Shown here: positions 34,983-44,615 of the stretch, in pieces
How positions within the stretch are numbered: position 1 is the first letter of the stretch
How the letters are laid out: every line of letters begins with the position of its first letter
Assembly (NCBI RefSeq): GCF_024979235.1
Contig: NZ_JANLCM010000001.1
Coordinates: 1,426,001-1,490,000 of the forward strand
Source of the DNA: Herbiconiux aconitum
GTDB lineage: Bacteria > Actinomycetota > Actinomycetes > Actinomycetales > Microbacteriaceae
Reading direction: 5' to 3'
DNA: 64,000 nucleotides
Notes under the pieces: model-generated
What the model was told of the DNA's origin: nothing
Seen by the model: only the letters and a program-made list of their open reading frames with translations
Databases searched by the model: none
Program-made: the position numbers and the translations under genes

Positions 34983-37900
34983 TTGTCCACCTCCGTTCGA
35001 AAATGGAGGCAGATCGCGCTTGCAACAGCGCTCTGCCTTGCCGCAACCCCGGTGCTCATGAGCACCCCCGCCTTCGCCGCGACCGAGGATGTCGTCGTGG
35101 CGCAGGGTTCCGACTGGGTCGTGAACCCGGTTCCCGGCGGGTATGAAGTCACGAAGACACTCGCAGAGCCGATCGAGCTGCGGGGTGCGGCGCCGACCCT
35201 GTGGGCCGACGGCGTCGACCTCGGCATCGCCCAGGAGTCGCTCGACGGGCTCACCCTCACCCTCACCACCTCCGACCCGGCGGTGGCCACCGCCTCGGCG
35301 ATCGACCAGGGCTGGGACGGCGAGGGCGACCCGACGGTGCCGCCCGTCGCGGAGACCGAAGGTGGTCTGACGTCGCTCAGCGAGTCGATGAGTCTCGCCC
35401 AGCCCGCGACGCTGGCCGACGACCCGGCCACCCACGGCCAGTTCTCCGTGGAGCGACTCGACTACGACCTCGGCGACGAGGCGGAGGACATCCGCGGCTT
35501 CGGTCGCAAGGGCGAGATGCGCGCAGCCGTCTTCATGCCGGTCGGCGCCGCCGGCGAACGCCCCGTGGTCGCGTTCCTGCACGGACGCCACACCTCCTGC
35601 TCGGGTGGCACGCGGAACCCGGATTCCTGGCCCTGCAACGACGACCAGGTCGACGTTGCGAGCTACCTCGGCTACAACGCCTCCGCCGAGGCCCTGGCCA
35701 GCCAGGGCTACGCGGTCGTGTCGATCTCGGCCAACGCCATCAACGCGCTCGACGGCACCCTTTCCGACGACAACGGCGCGGTGGCCCGCGGGCAGCTGGT
35801 GCTCGATCATCTGGCCCTCCTCCAGCAGGCAGACGACGGCACTGCACCGGCGCCGGTGAGCGCCGCTTTGAAGGGTCGCCTCGACCTGCAGCACGTCGGG
35901 CTGATGGGCCACTCGCGTGGTGGTGACGGCGTGGTTCGCGCGGCTCTGCTGAACGCCGAGCTGCCGCATCCGTTCGGCATCGAAGCGGTGCTCCCGCTCG
36001 CGCCGACCGACTTCGGCCGCATGACGCTGCCCGACGTGCCGATGGCCGTGGTGCTGCCGTACTGCGACGGCGACGTGTCGAACCAGCAGGGTCAACACTT
36101 CTTCGACGACTCCCGTGACGCCTACGGAGACGACGTGCTCCGTTCGTCACTGCTCGTGATGGGAGCCGACCACAACTTCTTCAACACCTCGTGGACCCCG
36201 AGCAAGTACCCCTACTCGTCGTCCGACGACTGGGCGGCTCAGGACAGGACGCAGACCAACCCGATCTGCGGCTACGGCACGGCTCCGACGCGTCTGACCG
36301 ACGACGAGCAGTATGCGGTGGGCACGGCGTACATCGCCGGCTTCTTCCGACTCACCATGGGTGCCGAGAACCAGTTCCTGCCGATGTTCGACGGTTCCGA
36401 CGCCAAGCCCGCCTCGGTGGGCCGTGCCGACATCCGCGTGTCGGCCTCGCTGCCGGCCTCGCTGCGGCTCGACGTGAACGACTTCGACAAGCCCGACACC
36501 ACGGTTCGGGTGCTCGGCGCCGGCACCTACGCCACCTGCGAGAGCCAGGCGAACCGTCCGGTGCCCGGTGTGCTCGCGCCCTGTGCGACCACCGCTCTGA
36601 CGACCTCGCAGATGCCGGACTACACGGCGGCGAGCTTCGCGCAGTCGGTGCCCGCGACGACGGCGCTCCATTTCACCTACACGACGCCCGCGAGCGACAC
36701 CGCTGGGGCCGGCGAACTCCGCGTGCCCACCACCAAGGGCGCCAAGGATTTCAGCGACTACGAGAAGCTGTCGTTCCGGGTCTCGCCTGACGAGACGGTC
36801 GTCGACGGCACCGACCTCACGGTGAGTCTCGCCGACGGCAAGGGCGGCCTGGTCTCGGTCGACGCTGCCGCCTACGGTGACGCGCTGAGCGTGCTCCCGG
36901 GCACCGTGTCGCCGCTCCGCAAGCTGCTGCTGCAGCAGATCGAGATCCCGCTGTCGGCCTTCGCCGGTGTAGATCTGGCGGATGTGCAGGAGGTGCGGTT
37001 CACCGCGCCCCGTGCCGCCGGCGGCGTGCTGCTCTCCGATCTCTCGGCGCTGAAGGCTCCCGCGGTCGGAACCGCGAAGATCTCGACGCGTCCGTTCCTT
37101 TCGATCCCCGACGTGAACGTCGACGAGGGTGACGGAATCAGCACGGTCGACGTGCCCGTCGTGCTCTCGCGAGCCCAGGATGTGCCCACGACGGCCTGGT
37201 TCAGCGCCGTCGGCACCGCGAACGGCAAGGTCGACCTCGCCATGAAGAAGCTCACCTTCGAGCCGGGTCAGGTCTGCATCGCCGTTCCGGTTCCGATGAA
37301 CGGCGACACCACGACGAGCACGGCGCCGACGGCGAAGTTCAAGATGACGATCGCGAACACCCAGGAAGGGTCGACCATCGGAGACTCCTACGGCTACCTG
37401 CAGGTGAGGGAGGACGACGGTGTCGTGCAGCCCGAGCCGCCGCGGGGCACCGTTCCGCCGGAGGGTACTCCGGAGCCCGGAACGCCGATCGAGTCCGCTC
37501 CCGCCGTGGGAGTGCCGGGTGACGCCTGCGCCGAAGCGTTGGCCGAGCCGGGAACCCTGACGGTCACGCCGGCGTCGGCGAAGCCGGGCGACACGGTGAC
37601 CGTGACCGGTTCTGGCTTCCGGGTCGGCGAGTCGACCTCGCTCGCGCTGCACTCCGACCCGGTCGACCTCGGCTCGGTGGTGAGCACCGACGGCACCGTG
37701 TCGTTCACGACCACGGTTCCGGAGGACACCGCGTTCGGTGACCACGAGCTGGTCGCCACCGGGTATGGATCGGCCTTCGTGGCAGACGCGACGATCACCG
37801 TGGTCGACCCGGATGCGCCGATCTCCACGCCCACGCCCAGCCCCACCCCGACCGACACTCCGACCCCCTCCGCCACGCCGGCGCCCCCGGTGACCGGTGG

Positions 37901-38084
37901 CGGCGCCGGGAGCGGATCGGCGGCCTCCGACGTCGCCTCGACCGAGACGGGTTCGGGTTCGCTCGCCTCCACCGGCTTCCAGGTCGCCGGCTGGTCGGCG
38001 ATGGCGATCGTGCTGATCGCCGGAGGAGTGCTGGTGTTCTTCCTCCGTCGCCGCCGTTCGATGGCGGGGCACGACTCCGAGTAA
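34983..38084 (+). CDS. secreted, sortase-anchored multidomain alpha/beta hydrolase
   Basis: 1033 residues. A signal peptide (RKWRQIALATALCLAATPV...AFA, cleaved near residue 33) is followed by an alpha/beta-hydrolase domain with nucleophile Ser311 in GHSRGG and an HGRHTSC oxyanion region. Next come beta-rich regions, including a Calx-beta-like segment (about 715-800) and an IPT/PapD-like DTVTVTGSGF domain, then a Pro/Thr/Ser linker. The C-terminus has LASTG (994-998), a transmembrane helix and RRRR: a class E sortase LAXTG signal, so it is probably bound to the cell wall. TTG 34983 was chosen because TGAGGAG lies correctly upstream; the longer ATG version would mask the signal peptide. Substrate unknown. 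Confidence 0.87.
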   Translation: MSTSVRKWRQIALATALCLAATPVLMSTPAFAATEDVVVAQGSDWVVNPVPGGYEVTKTLAEPIELRGAAPTLWADGVDLGIAQESLDGLTLTLTTSDPAVATASAIDQGWDGEGDPTVPPVAETEGGLTSLSESMSLAQPATLADDPATHGQFSVERLDYDLGDEAEDIRGFGRKGEMRAAVFMPVGAAGERPVVAFLHGRHTSCSGGTRNPDSWPCNDDQVDVASYLGYNASAEALASQGYAVVSISANAINALDGTLSDDNGAVARGQLVLDHLALLQQADDGTAPAPVSAALKGRLDLQHVGLMGHSRGGDGVVRAALLNAELPHPFGIEAVLPLAPTDFGRMTLPDVPMAVVLPYCDGDVSNQQGQHFFDDSRDAYGDDVLRSSLLVMGADHNFFNTSWTPSKYPYSSSDDWAAQDRTQTNPICGYGTAPTRLTDDEQYAVGTAYIAGFFRLTMGAENQFLPMFDGSDAKPASVGRADIRVSASLPASLRLDVNDFDKPDTTVRVLGAGTYATCESQANRPVPGVLAPCATTALTTSQMPDYTAASFAQSVPATTALHFTYTTPASDTAGAGELRVPTTKGAKDFSDYEKLSFRVSPDETVVDGTDLTVSLADGKGGLVSVDAAAYGDALSVLPGTVSPLRKLLLQQIEIPLSAFAGVDLADVQEVRFTAPRAAGGVLLSDLSALKAPAVGTAKISTRPFLSIPDVNVDEGDGISTVDVPVVLSRAQDVPTTAWFSAVGTANGKVDLAMKKLTFEPGQVCIAVPVPMNGDTTTSTAPTAKFKMTIANTQEGSTIGDSYGYLQVREDDGVVQPEPPRGTVPPEGTPEPGTPIESAPAVGVPGDACAEALAEPGTLTVTPASAKPGDTVTVTGSGFRVGESTSLALHSDPVDLGSVVSTDGTVSFTTTVPEDTAFGDHELVATGYGSAFVADATITVVDPDAPISTPTPSPTPTDTPTPSATPAPPVTGGGAGSGSAASDVASTETGSGSLASTGFQVAGWSAMAIVLIAGGVLVFFLRRRRSMAGHDSE

Positions 38085-38123
38085 CACTCCGATTCGCCGC
38101 GGCTCCCACCGGGCGATGACGAC

Positions 38124-38175
38124 AGGCCCCCGGCAAAGGGAACGGATCATTCCGTTCCTGGAACCGGGGGCCTTT
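38124..38175 (+). terminator. strong intrinsic terminator after the sortase-anchored hydrolase gene
   Basis: Outer stem AGGCCCCCGG / CCGGGGGCCT (38124-38133 and 38164-38173), inner stem GGAACGG / CCGTTCC, then TTT. It lies 40 bp past the stop and overlaps the last codons of the convergent gntK gene. Confidence 0.8.
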
Positions 38176-38686
38176 CGTCGCGCAGCGCGGCATCCACCCG
38201 GTCGAGCACCTCGGCCGGACCGCCCTCGATGCTCACCTGCGCTCCCGCCTCGTCAGGGGCCAGCGATTCGAGCGTGGCGAGCTGGGAGTCGAGCAGCGAG
38301 GCCGGCATGAAATGGCCGGGGCGGGCCGACATCCGTTGCCACAGCAACTCCCGCGACCCCGTGAGCTCAAGGAAGACGGCGTCGGGAGCGGCGGCCCGGA
38401 TGCGATCGCGGTAGGCCCGCCGCAGGGCTGAGCACGCCATCACGATGCCGTCGGTCGACCCCGCCAGGGTCGCCGAGACGATGTCGAGCCACGGCCAGCG
38501 GTCGTCGTCGGTGAGAGGGATGCCCGCGGTCATCTTCGCGACGTTGAGCTCCGGATGCAGGTCGTCGCCGTCGATGAAGGCCCACCCCCGGCGCGCGGCG
38601 AGACCCGAGCCGATCAGCGACTTGCCCGAGCCGGACACCCCCATGACGACGATCCGGGCGGTGGCGGGCGAAGCATCCGTGGTCAC
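38147..38686 (-). CDS. gntK: gluconokinase
   Basis: 179 residues. P-loop GVSGSGKS at residues 16-23, DGDDLHP, and NVAKMTAGIPLTDDDRWPWL are the gluconokinase signature. It phosphorylates D-gluconate to 6-phosphogluconate. No gluconate permease or GntR-type regulator lies beside it. The 3' end overlaps the convergent terminator hairpin. Confidence 0.93.
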   Translation of the reverse strand: MTTDASPATARIVVMGVSGSGKSLIGSGLAARRGWAFIDGDDLHPELNVAKMTAGIPLTDDDRWPWLDIVSATLAGSTDGIVMACSALRRAYRDRIRAAAPDAVFLELTGSRELLWQRMSARPGHFMPASLLDSQLATLESLAPDEAGAQVSIEGGPAEVLDRVDAALRDERPPVPGTE

Positions 38687-38706
38687 CCGTCGAGCCTAGA
38701 GCGTGC

Positions 38707-39228
38707 CTAGGGGAGTGCGCGCGCCGGTGGCGCCGCGACGGCCTCGCGCACCTGACTCCAGCTCGAGCCCTCCTGCATGTGCTGCACGCCGATCAGGTGG
38801 TCGAACACGATGTTGGTCTGGGTCGAGGCGACCGAGTTGTCCATGCTCAGCTCCGTGGCCACGAAATCGCGCAGCTGCCCGGTGGAGGTGCAGGCCACGT
38901 GGATGAGGAAGTCGTCGGCCCCGCCGAGGAAGAACACGTTCAGAACATTGGGCAGCGTGATGACTCGCTGGGCGTAGGTCTTGATCTGCGCCCGGGCTTG
39001 CGCTTTGAGGCGCACCGCCACGATCGCCTCGATCGGCAGACCCAACGAGGCCCAGTCGGGTTGCGCGTGGAACGAACGCAGCACGCCGCTCTGGTGCAGT
39101 GCCCGCACCCGCACGAGGCAGGTGGAGGGTGCGATGCCCACGCGCTCGGCGAGCACCTTGTTCGGCAGGCGGGCCTCGCGGCAGAGTTCCCAGACGATGC
39201 GCTCGTCGATTTCGTCGATTGCGGGCAT
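38707..39228 (-). CDS. Lrp/AsnC-family transcriptional regulator
   Basis: 173 residues. N-terminal helix-turn-helix (DERIVWELCREARLPNKVLAERVGIAPSTCLVRVRALH, about residues 6-50) and a C-terminal RAM ligand domain with GGADDFLIHVAC. Divergent from alanine dehydrogenase, with about 143 bp between; Lrp-type regulators often sense alanine and control ald, so it is the likely regulator. A TATAAT sits in the shared gap. Confidence 0.92.
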   Translation of the reverse strand: MPAIDEIDERIVWELCREARLPNKVLAERVGIAPSTCLVRVRALHQSGVLRSFHAQPDWASLGLPIEAIVAVRLKAQARAQIKTYAQRVITLPNVLNVFFLGGADDFLIHVACTSTGQLRDFVATELSMDNSVASTQTNIVFDHLIGVQHMQEGSSWSQVREAVAAPPARALP

Positions 39229-39275
39229 CCGTCGAACCTTTCGAACTATTGCGCTCAGATTCGCGCCTCCATCGG

Positions 39276-39306
39276 ATTATATTCGGAAGCAGTGACATCC
39301 ATCCAA
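39276..39306 (-). promoter_or_regulatory. possible lrp promoter
   Basis: On the minus strand, TTGGAT (39306-39301) and a perfect TATAAT (39281-39276) are 19 bp apart. It overlaps the ald promoter region on the other strand, so the two are probably antagonistic. The -35 is weak. Confidence 0.4.
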
Positions 39307-39320
39307 ATCGATTCGATAAT
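39292..39320 (+). promoter_or_regulatory. ald promoter
   Basis: GTGACA (39292-39297), a 17-bp spacer and GATAAT (39315-39320) match the consensus at 5 of 6 bases each. The start point would be near 39327, 45 bp before the GTG. The interval is AT-rich compared with its surroundings. Confidence 0.55.
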
Positions 39321-39371
39321 TTCAGTGCAGAAAGCGAAGAAGCCGTCCCGCAGTGAAGAAGGAGAACGACC

Positions 39372-40496
39372 GTGATCATCGGTGTTCCGAAAGAGATCAA
39401 GAACAACGAATTCCGCGTGGCGATGACGCCGTCGGGGGTATTCGAGCTCGTGAAGCACGGGCACCAGGTGATGGTTCAGCAGGGCGCAGGGCTCGGTGCG
39501 GCGATTGCCGACGCGGAGTATGAGGCGGCGGGCGCATCCGTCGTCGACGTCGACGCCGTGTGGACCGCCGAGATGATCGTGAAGGTGAAGGAGCCGATCG
39601 CCCCCGAATACGCCCGGATGCGCGAAGGCCAAGTGATCTTCACCTACCTGCACCTCGCCGCGGCCGAGCCTCTCGTGAGCGCGCTGCTCGAATCGAAGGC
39701 CACCTCCATCGCCTACGAGACCGTTCAGCTGGCCGACGGATCGCTGCCGCTGCTCGCCCCGATGAGCGAGGTCGCCGGCCGATTGAGCGTGATGGTGGGC
39801 AGCTACCACCTGATGGGTTCGAAGGGCGGTCGCGGGGTGCTGCTCGGCGGCGTGCCCGGTGTGCGCCCGGCCAAGGTCACCGTGATCGGCGCCGGCATGG
39901 CGGGCGAGAACGCGCTGGCCCAGGCGCTCGCCGCAGGAGCCGACGTGACGGTGCTCGACCTCTCGATTCCGCGGTTGCGACACATCGACGAGGTCTTCGG
40001 CGGCCGAGCCAAGACGGTCGTGTCGAACGCCTACGAGATCGAGCGCAGCGTGCTCGAGGCCGACCTCGTGATCGGCGCTGTGCTGGTGCCGGGGGCGAAG
40101 GCCCCGAAGCTGGTGTCGCACGAACTGGTGAGCCGGATGAAGCCGGGCTCGGTTCTCGTCGACATCGCGATCGACCAGGGCGGCTGCTTCGAAGACTCTC
40201 GCCCCACCACCCACGACGAGCCCACCTATCGCGTCGAGAACTCGATCTTCTACTGCGTGGCGAACATGCCCGGATCGGTCTCATCGACCTCGACCTTCGC
40301 GCTCACGAACGCGACCCTGCCCTACGTGGTGCAGCTCGCCGACCGGGGCTGGAAGGATGCGGTGGCGCGCAACGCGGCGCTCGCGCCCGCCGTCTCGACG
40401 GTGGCCGGGCATCTCACTCATGCGGGCACGGCCGACGCGTTCCCACACTTCGGTTACACGCCGTTGGCAGAACTGGTCGAGCTACAGGCCCTGTGA
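39372..40496 (+). CDS. ald: alanine dehydrogenase
   Basis: 374 residues, normal length. N-terminal GVPKEIKNNEFRVAMTP with the substrate-binding Arg and Lys; NAD-binding GAGMAGENA near residue 178; catalytic His in HLAAAEPL. It interconverts alanine and pyruvate plus ammonia with NAD. AAGGAGAA ribosome site before a GTG start. Divergent from an Lrp-type regulator. Confidence 0.95.
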   Translation: MIIGVPKEIKNNEFRVAMTPSGVFELVKHGHQVMVQQGAGLGAAIADAEYEAAGASVVDVDAVWTAEMIVKVKEPIAPEYARMREGQVIFTYLHLAAAEPLVSALLESKATSIAYETVQLADGSLPLLAPMSEVAGRLSVMVGSYHLMGSKGGRGVLLGGVPGVRPAKVTVIGAGMAGENALAQALAAGADVTVLDLSIPRLRHIDEVFGGRAKTVVSNAYEIERSVLEADLVIGAVLVPGAKAPKLVSHELVSRMKPGSVLVDIAIDQGGCFEDSRPTTHDEPTYRVENSIFYCVANMPGSVSSTSTFALTNATLPYVVQLADRGWKDAVARNAALAPAVSTVAGHLTHAGTADAFPHFGYTPLAELVELQAL

Positions 40497-40578
40497 CGGA
40501 GAGTTACCGGCTCCCGACGGGGGCGAGCGCTGCGGGCGATACTGGGAGAACACCGTCCGCCGGTCTGGAAGGGAACTC

Positions 40579-41100
40579 ATGACACTCAGCGTCACCGTCG
40601 TCGTCGGAAATCCGAAGCCCGAGTCCCGCACCCGCACGGTGGCGGAGACGCTCGTGCAGAAGCTGCTGCAGCCCGGGAGCTATGAGCTCCAGGTGATCGA
40701 CCTCGCCGATCACACGGCCGAGATCTTCGCCTGGCCCTCGGAGCCGATGGCGGCGCTCAACGCGCGCGTCGCCGCGAGCGACCTCGTGGTGTTCGCGTCC
40801 CCGACCTACAAGGCGACGTACACGGGACTGCTCAAGGCGTTCCTCGACCGGTATCCGGCCAATGGCCTGGCGGGGGTCACCGCCATCCCGGTTCTGACCG
40901 GGGCCGACCTCACCCACTCCATGGGGCCCACGGTGAATCTCGCGCCGCTGCTCGTCGAACTCGGCGCGATCGTGCCGGGGCGCGGGTTCTACTTCGTCGC
41001 CGGGCAGATGGACCAGCTCGACGAGATCGTGGGCGCAGCTGCCGCGCAGTATGCGGCCAATCTCTCCCGGCTCGCGTCCGTCGCGTCCGCAACGGTTTAG
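40579..41100 (+). CDS. NADPH-dependent FMN reductase-family protein
   Basis: 173 residues with a flavodoxin-like fold: flavin-phosphate loop VVGNPKPESRT near residues 8-18 and the SPTYKATYTGLLKAFLDR segment typical of SsuE/MsuE-like reductases. It would supply reduced FMN to a monooxygenase or act as a quinone reductase. ATG 40579 follows GGAAGGGA. Its TAG stop interlocks with the TAA of the convergent helicase gene (both stops within TTTAG). Confidence 0.87.
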   Translation: MTLSVTVVVGNPKPESRTRTVAETLVQKLLQPGSYELQVIDLADHTAEIFAWPSEPMAALNARVAASDLVVFASPTYKATYTGLLKAFLDRYPANGLAGVTAIPVLTGADLTHSMGPTVNLAPLLVELGAIVPGRGFYFVAGQMDQLDEIVGAAAAQYAANLSRLASVASATV

Positions 41101-44100
41101 GCGAGGAGGCCCCGGATGTCGTCGGCCGTGAGCGCCTGCGAGAAGAGCGCGTCGTCGTCGAGCACGGCGTCGAAGAGCTTCGCCTTCTGCTCCTTCAGCG
41201 CCATCACCTTCTCCTCGATCGTGTCGGAGGCCACCAGCCGGTAGACGTTCACCGGATGCGTCTGCCCGATGCGGTGCGTGCGGTCGATTGCCTGCGTCTC
41301 GCTCGCCGGGTTCCACCACGGGTCGAGCAGGTAGACGTAATCGGCCTCGGTGAGGGTGAGGCCGAAACCGCCCGCCTTGAGGCTGATGAGGAAAACCGGC
41401 GCATCCCCTTCGCGGAAGCGATTGATCACCTCGGAGCGCCGGCGGGTCGAACCGTCGAGGTATTCGTAGGAGATGCCCTCCGCATCCAGCCGGGCCGCGA
41501 CCTTCGCCAGATACGACGTGAACTGGCTGAACACGAGGGAGCGGTGACCCTCGGCCACCACTTCGCCCAGGTTCTCGACCAGCACCTCGAGCTTCGACGA
41601 CGGCACGGATGCGTGCGCCTCGTCGATGAGCGTCGCGTCGAGACTGAGCATGCGCAGCAGAGTCAGCGAGCGGAACACGATGAAGCGATTGCGATCGAGA
41701 TCCTCGATCAGACCGAACAGCTTCTGCCGCTCGCGCTGCAGCACCGTGTCGTACAGGTGCCGGTGCGCGGGCGCGAGTTCGACGTGCAGCACCTGCTCCT
41801 GCTTCTCGGGCAGCTCGGGCGCCACCGCCTCCTTCGTGCGCCTCAGGAGGAACGGCCGGATGCGCCGCCGCAGCCGCGTCAGCAACCGCGGGTCGATGCC
41901 ACGCTCGATCGGCCGCTGGTAGTGCTCGGCGAAGCGCACATGGCTCGGGAAGAGGCCGGGAGCCACCAGGTCGAAGAGCGACCAGAGCTCCATCAGGTTG
42001 TTCTCGAGCGGGGTGCCGGTGATGGCGAGGGTGAAGTCGACGTCGAGCTCGCGGGCGCGGGCGTGCACCTTCGAGGCGTGGTTCTTCACGAATTGCGCCT
42101 CGTCGAGCACGAGGCCCGCCCAATCGAGGGCCTGATAGGCCTCGAAGTCGAGGCGGAAGAGGGTGTAGCTGGTCACGACGACGTCAGCTCCGTGGGCGAC
42201 CTCGCTCAGGGAGGCGGGGCTCTTCGCCTGGGTCGCGGTGACGGGGCGCACCGTCAGGCCGGGGGTGAAGCGGGCCGATTCGTCGGCCCAGTTCGACACG
42301 ACCGACGTGGGGGCCACCACCAAGAACGGGCGGGACGCGGCATCCGGCCCGCCCGTCGATGTGGGCGCTGTCGCCGTCGTGCTCTCGGCCGCCGCCGCAG
42401 CCGTCTCGCGAGCGTGAGCGATGAGCGCGAGGGTCTGCAGCGTCTTGCCGAGCCCCATGTCGTCGGCGAGCACGCCGCCGAGGCGGTGGCGCCAGAGAAA
42501 GGCGAGCCAGTCGAATCCGGCCTTCTGGTAGGGGCGGAGCACGGCGTTCACCCCGGCCGGGAGCGGCGTGGGCTCGACCGACTCGACGTCGCGGAGACCC
42601 GCGGCGGCGGCCCGCCAGGTCTCGGCCTCGATGGACTCGTCGGCGAGGTCGTCGAAGTCGCTCCAGAGACTCACCTGGTGCTTGCTGATGCGCACGCCGG
42701 TCTCCCACTCGTCGAGCGTGCCCGACTCCTCGAGCAACTCCCGCAGGCGATCGAAGGCAGGGTGGTCGAGTCGCAGGTAGGTCTTGTCGACCATGAGCAG
42801 CTTCGTCTGGCCCTTCGCGAGGGCCTTGAACAGCGGGCCGAACGGTATTCGGTAGCCGTTCATGTTCACCACGATGCCGAGGTCGAACCAGTCGCGCTTG
42901 AGCGACTCGACCATGGTGATGGTGACGTCGGGATGCCCGTCGAGCTCGCGGTAGGCCGGTCGGGGTCCGATGACGTCGACGCGCACGCCAGCGAGCCCGT
43001 CGAGCATCGGCAGGGCGCGCTCGGCGAAGGCCGCAGCCTCGACGCCGCGAAGGGTCAGCGACGGGGAGAGCGGGTCGATGCGGGGCGGGAACCGCACCAG
43101 CACCGCGTCGAGCTCGATGGCCGTCTCGGCGAGGATGCGCCGCTCGGCCGCGTCGTCGCGCTGGCCCACCCAATCCCAGTCGAGCTGCAGCACGTCGCCC
43201 GAACGGAAGCGGGCCGTGAGCACGAGAACGGGCGGCGGCACCTCAGGGAGCTCGAGCGAGCCATCGGGGCTCGTGATGGAGACGCCCTGCTGCAGGCTCG
43301 GGTAGTACTCGTCGAAGAACTGCGCCGTCTCGGCGGCGGGGATGCGCAGCGTCGGCTGGCCGAGCAGGCGCAGCTCACCCGGGGTGAGCGTCGTGCTCGC
43401 CGGGGCCAGCACGATCTCGGGGCGCTCGCCGAGGCGGGCGTAGCCGTAGACGCCGTGGTCGCCGATCGGGCCGGTGTCGGTGGCGGGCCAGTCGATGGAG
43501 GTCGCCGCATCCGCGCCGGTATTGGCACCGGCGTCGACGGAGGTGTCGGCCCTCTCGCTCGAGCTCTCGCCGAACGCAACCGTCGGGGTGAGCTGCAGCG
43601 CGCCGCCCGGCCGTAGTCGCGCATCCAGGCCCACGGATGCGCGGCCCAGCACCCGCACCGACCCGCCCCTCGCCGAGGTGAGCAGTTCGATGCCGCGGCG
43701 CTGACCCTCGGCCAGCAGCTGCCAGAGCAGGGGGCTGGCGAAATCGTCGAGGTTCAGCCAGTCGGTCTCCGGCGGGGTGAGCCCGTCGCGGGTCGCGCGG
43801 TGCAGGGCGGCGAACTGGGCGAACCAGCGATGGTGGTCGGGATCGAGATTGAGGCGGTTGACCTGGTGCGCGAAGGAGCCCCAGGTGACGTTGGCTTTGA
43901 CGTAGGCGCCGGATGCGGCCCGGATGACCGGCCGCACCCCCAGCCGGCGGGGCGCCCGGGTCGTCGGGTCGGCCTCGGGGTCGGTCGCCGTCTTGGCGGT
44001 GGGGCCGCGCCAGCGGTCGTGGGTGCGGGGCGAGAGCTCACGCACCTCGAACTGGAGGCCCATTGGGGTGGTCCTGCCGTCGGCGCCTGCATCGGTGCCA

Positions 44101-44177
44101 CGGGCGCCGCCGTTCGCCAGCGCGCCGACGACGGACTGCCAGCTGCTGCCGCGGGAGGCAGGAGAGGCGTCGGGCAT
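41097..44177 (-). CDS. SNF2-family DEAD/DEAH-box helicase
   Basis: 1026 residues. N-terminal half: an SNF2-associated SWIM-less region with WF-rich segments. ATPase core: Walker A DDMGLGKT with Lys578, DEAQ Walker B, and C-terminal helicase lobe with SLKAGGFGLTL and DRTHRIGQ. It probably remodels protein-DNA complexes. Residues about 205-245 carry a Ser/Ala/Asp/Gly-rich insert that looks disordered. Common in actinobacteria; exact role unknown. Confidence 0.93.
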   Translation of the reverse strand: MPDASPASRGSSWQSVVGALANGGARGTDAGADGRTTPMGLQFEVRELSPRTHDRWRGPTAKTATDPEADPTTRAPRRLGVRPVIRAASGAYVKANVTWGSFAHQVNRLNLDPDHHRWFAQFAALHRATRDGLTPPETDWLNLDDFASPLLWQLLAEGQRRGIELLTSARGGSVRVLGRASVGLDARLRPGGALQLTPTVAFGESSSERADTSVDAGANTGADAATSIDWPATDTGPIGDHGVYGYARLGERPEIVLAPASTTLTPGELRLLGQPTLRIPAAETAQFFDEYYPSLQQGVSITSPDGSLELPEVPPPVLVLTARFRSGDVLQLDWDWVGQRDDAAERRILAETAIELDAVLVRFPPRIDPLSPSLTLRGVEAAAFAERALPMLDGLAGVRVDVIGPRPAYRELDGHPDVTITMVESLKRDWFDLGIVVNMNGYRIPFGPLFKALAKGQTKLLMVDKTYLRLDHPAFDRLRELLEESGTLDEWETGVRISKHQVSLWSDFDDLADESIEAETWRAAAAGLRDVESVEPTPLPAGVNAVLRPYQKAGFDWLAFLWRHRLGGVLADDMGLGKTLQTLALIAHARETAAAAAESTTATAPTSTGGPDAASRPFLVVAPTSVVSNWADESARFTPGLTVRPVTATQAKSPASLSEVAHGADVVVTSYTLFRLDFEAYQALDWAGLVLDEAQFVKNHASKVHARARELDVDFTLAITGTPLENNLMELWSLFDLVAPGLFPSHVRFAEHYQRPIERGIDPRLLTRLRRRIRPFLLRRTKEAVAPELPEKQEQVLHVELAPAHRHLYDTVLQRERQKLFGLIEDLDRNRFIVFRSLTLLRMLSLDATLIDEAHASVPSSKLEVLVENLGEVVAEGHRSLVFSQFTSYLAKVAARLDAEGISYEYLDGSTRRRSEVINRFREGDAPVFLISLKAGGFGLTLTEADYVYLLDPWWNPASETQAIDRTHRIGQTHPVNVYRLVASDTIEEKVMALKEQKAKLFDAVLDDDALFSQALTADDIRGLLA

Positions 44178-44225
44178 GAGTCCATCGTCTCACCAGCCTC
44201 CGTCACTGGGGTCCGGTCGCCCCGC

Positions 44226-44615
44226 TCAGCCGCCCATCGCGGGCGCCCGCTGCGACACGCAGAGGAAGTTGCCCTCACTGTCGCGGAACCACGCGGCCAT
44301 CGATCCGTCGGGCATGGTCACGATGCCGTCGACGGTCGTCATCTCGGGAAAGTCGTACTCCTCGAAGACGACGCCGTGGTCGCGCATCCGTTTCACCTCC
44401 GATTTCAGGTCGTCGGTCATCCAGCCCATCTGGGTGTTCTGGGCGGTGCCGGCGTTCTCGGTCTCGTACAGTTCGAACGCGGAGCCTTCGTCCGGACGGT
44501 AGATGAGCACGCCGTCGAGCTCTTCGTTCGGGTCGAGTTCGAGCTTGTCGTGGTAGTAGCCTCGCGCCCGCTGCAGGTCGCTCGCGGGCAGCACGGTGTG
44601 GAGTTCTTTCAGCAT
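44226..44615 (-). CDS. VOC-family (glyoxalase-like) protein
   Basis: 129 residues, one vicinal-oxygen-chelate unit: LHTVLPASDLQRARGYYHDKL at the N-terminus and DPDG-like MPDGSMAAWFRDSEGNFL at the C-terminus. Metal-binding and substrate residues are not enough to name a reaction. GAGGAG lies upstream of the ATG at 44615. Confidence 0.83.
   Translation of the reverse strand: MLKELHTVLPASDLQRARGYYHDKLELDPNEELDGVLIYRPDEGSAFELYETENAGTAQNTQMGWMTDDLKSEVKRMRDHGVVFEEYDFPEMTTVDGIVTMPDGSMAAWFRDSEGNFLCVSQRAPAMGG

Noticed and set aside
41097..44177. SNF2 helicase as a DISARM or similar defence component
   Set aside because: No methyltransferase, PLD or DUF1998 partner nearby; it is a common solitary actinobacterial SNF2 protein.
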